The position numbers and the translations under genes were made by a program. DNA of 12,894 nt from an uncultured Olegusella sp. (GTDB taxonomy: Bacteria; Actinomycetota; Coriobacteriia; Coriobacteriales; Atopobiaceae): assembly GCF_947253395.1 (NCBI RefSeq), contig NZ_CAMXYY010000043.1, forward strand, positions 1-12,894. Reading direction: 5' to 3'. Shown piece after piece: positions 12,821-12,894 of this stretch. The notes beneath the pieces are model-generated. The model worked only from the letters and a program-made list of their open reading frames with translations. It ran no database searches and was not told where the DNA came from. The first letter of the stretch is position 1, and each line of letters begins with the position of its first letter.

Positions 12821-12894
12821 TTATTTCGTTGCAGCAAGCGCTGCATCGATTTCTTCTACAGGAGCACACACCAGTAAGCCGCGGCCTTGTCCCT
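12821..12894 (-). CDS. 3' end of the gene upstream of purM (partial)
   Basis: A minus-strand frame enters from the right edge and ends at TAA 12823-12821. The visible 23 residues end GLLVCAPVEEIDAALAATK, which looks like a real conserved C-terminus (strand, then Pro-capped helix). The gap to the purM start is 53 bases with no terminator, so it may be in the same operon. I cannot name the family from this tail; it does not look like the end of PurF. Confidence 0.6.
   Translation of the reverse strand, partial: GQGRGLLVCAPVEEIDAALAATK

Noticed and set aside
12768..12869. N-terminal extension of PurM to 12869
   Set aside because: The extra 34 residues are Cys/Arg-rich and unlike the family, and overlap another gene's tail in a different frame. 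The ATG at 12767 has a good ribosome site.

Overview
The window looks like chromosomal DNA of an actinobacterium of the class Coriobacteriia (Eggerthella/Slackia/Cryptobacterium-like). This is inferred from gene content and protein style: an EF-G paralogue with a Tyr-type G3 motif, paired LytTR response regulators, purM-purN with an ATGA overlap, mid-range GC in the housekeeping genes, and Shine-Dalgarno-led GTG starts. No species can be fixed from the sequence alone.

Layout. 1-315: the 3' end of an unidentified plus-strand gene whose stop codon lies inside a 31-bp tandem repeat, then a minus-strand tRNA-Arg(ACG) with encoded CCA, its own terminator and a plausible promoter. 446-3038 (minus): an unknown 121-residue protein and an EF-G-like translational GTPase followed by a strong intrinsic terminator. 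3274-5121 (minus): two paralogous LytTR response regulators of 243-244 residues, possibly preceded by a 73-residue ORF; no histidine kinase is present. 5196-6386 (plus): an RlmD-type 23S rRNA uracil-5-methyltransferase.

6387-10941 is an accessory, AT-richer segment. It holds a DUF4143-type AAA ATPase with a four-copy, exactly 23-bp-spaced repeat array upstream, a degenerate copy of the rlmD 3' end at 8257-8313, a SIMPL (DUF541) protein, a Fic protein with an N-terminal XRE-like helix-turn-helix and an operator-like cluster over its promoter, gene-poor DNA, and a three-helix membrane protein. 11021-12894 (minus) returns to housekeeping genes: purM and purN, the tail of an upstream gene, and a 13-bp-stem hairpin between the convergent accessory and purine genes.

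Best candidates for something undescribed: (i) the ATPase plus its 23-bp array, bracketed by near-repeats of the rlmD 3' end as if inserted there; (ii) the Fic gene, whose open frame and Shine-Dalgarno point to an AUA start and whose promoter carries three copies of AAGTAAAGATTT; (iii) the 31-bp repeat that duplicates the end of a gene including its stop codon. PurM and PurN act in de novo purine synthesis, EF-G-like, RlmD and tRNA-Arg in translation; the accessory genes look regulatory or defence/toxin-like, which is inference.
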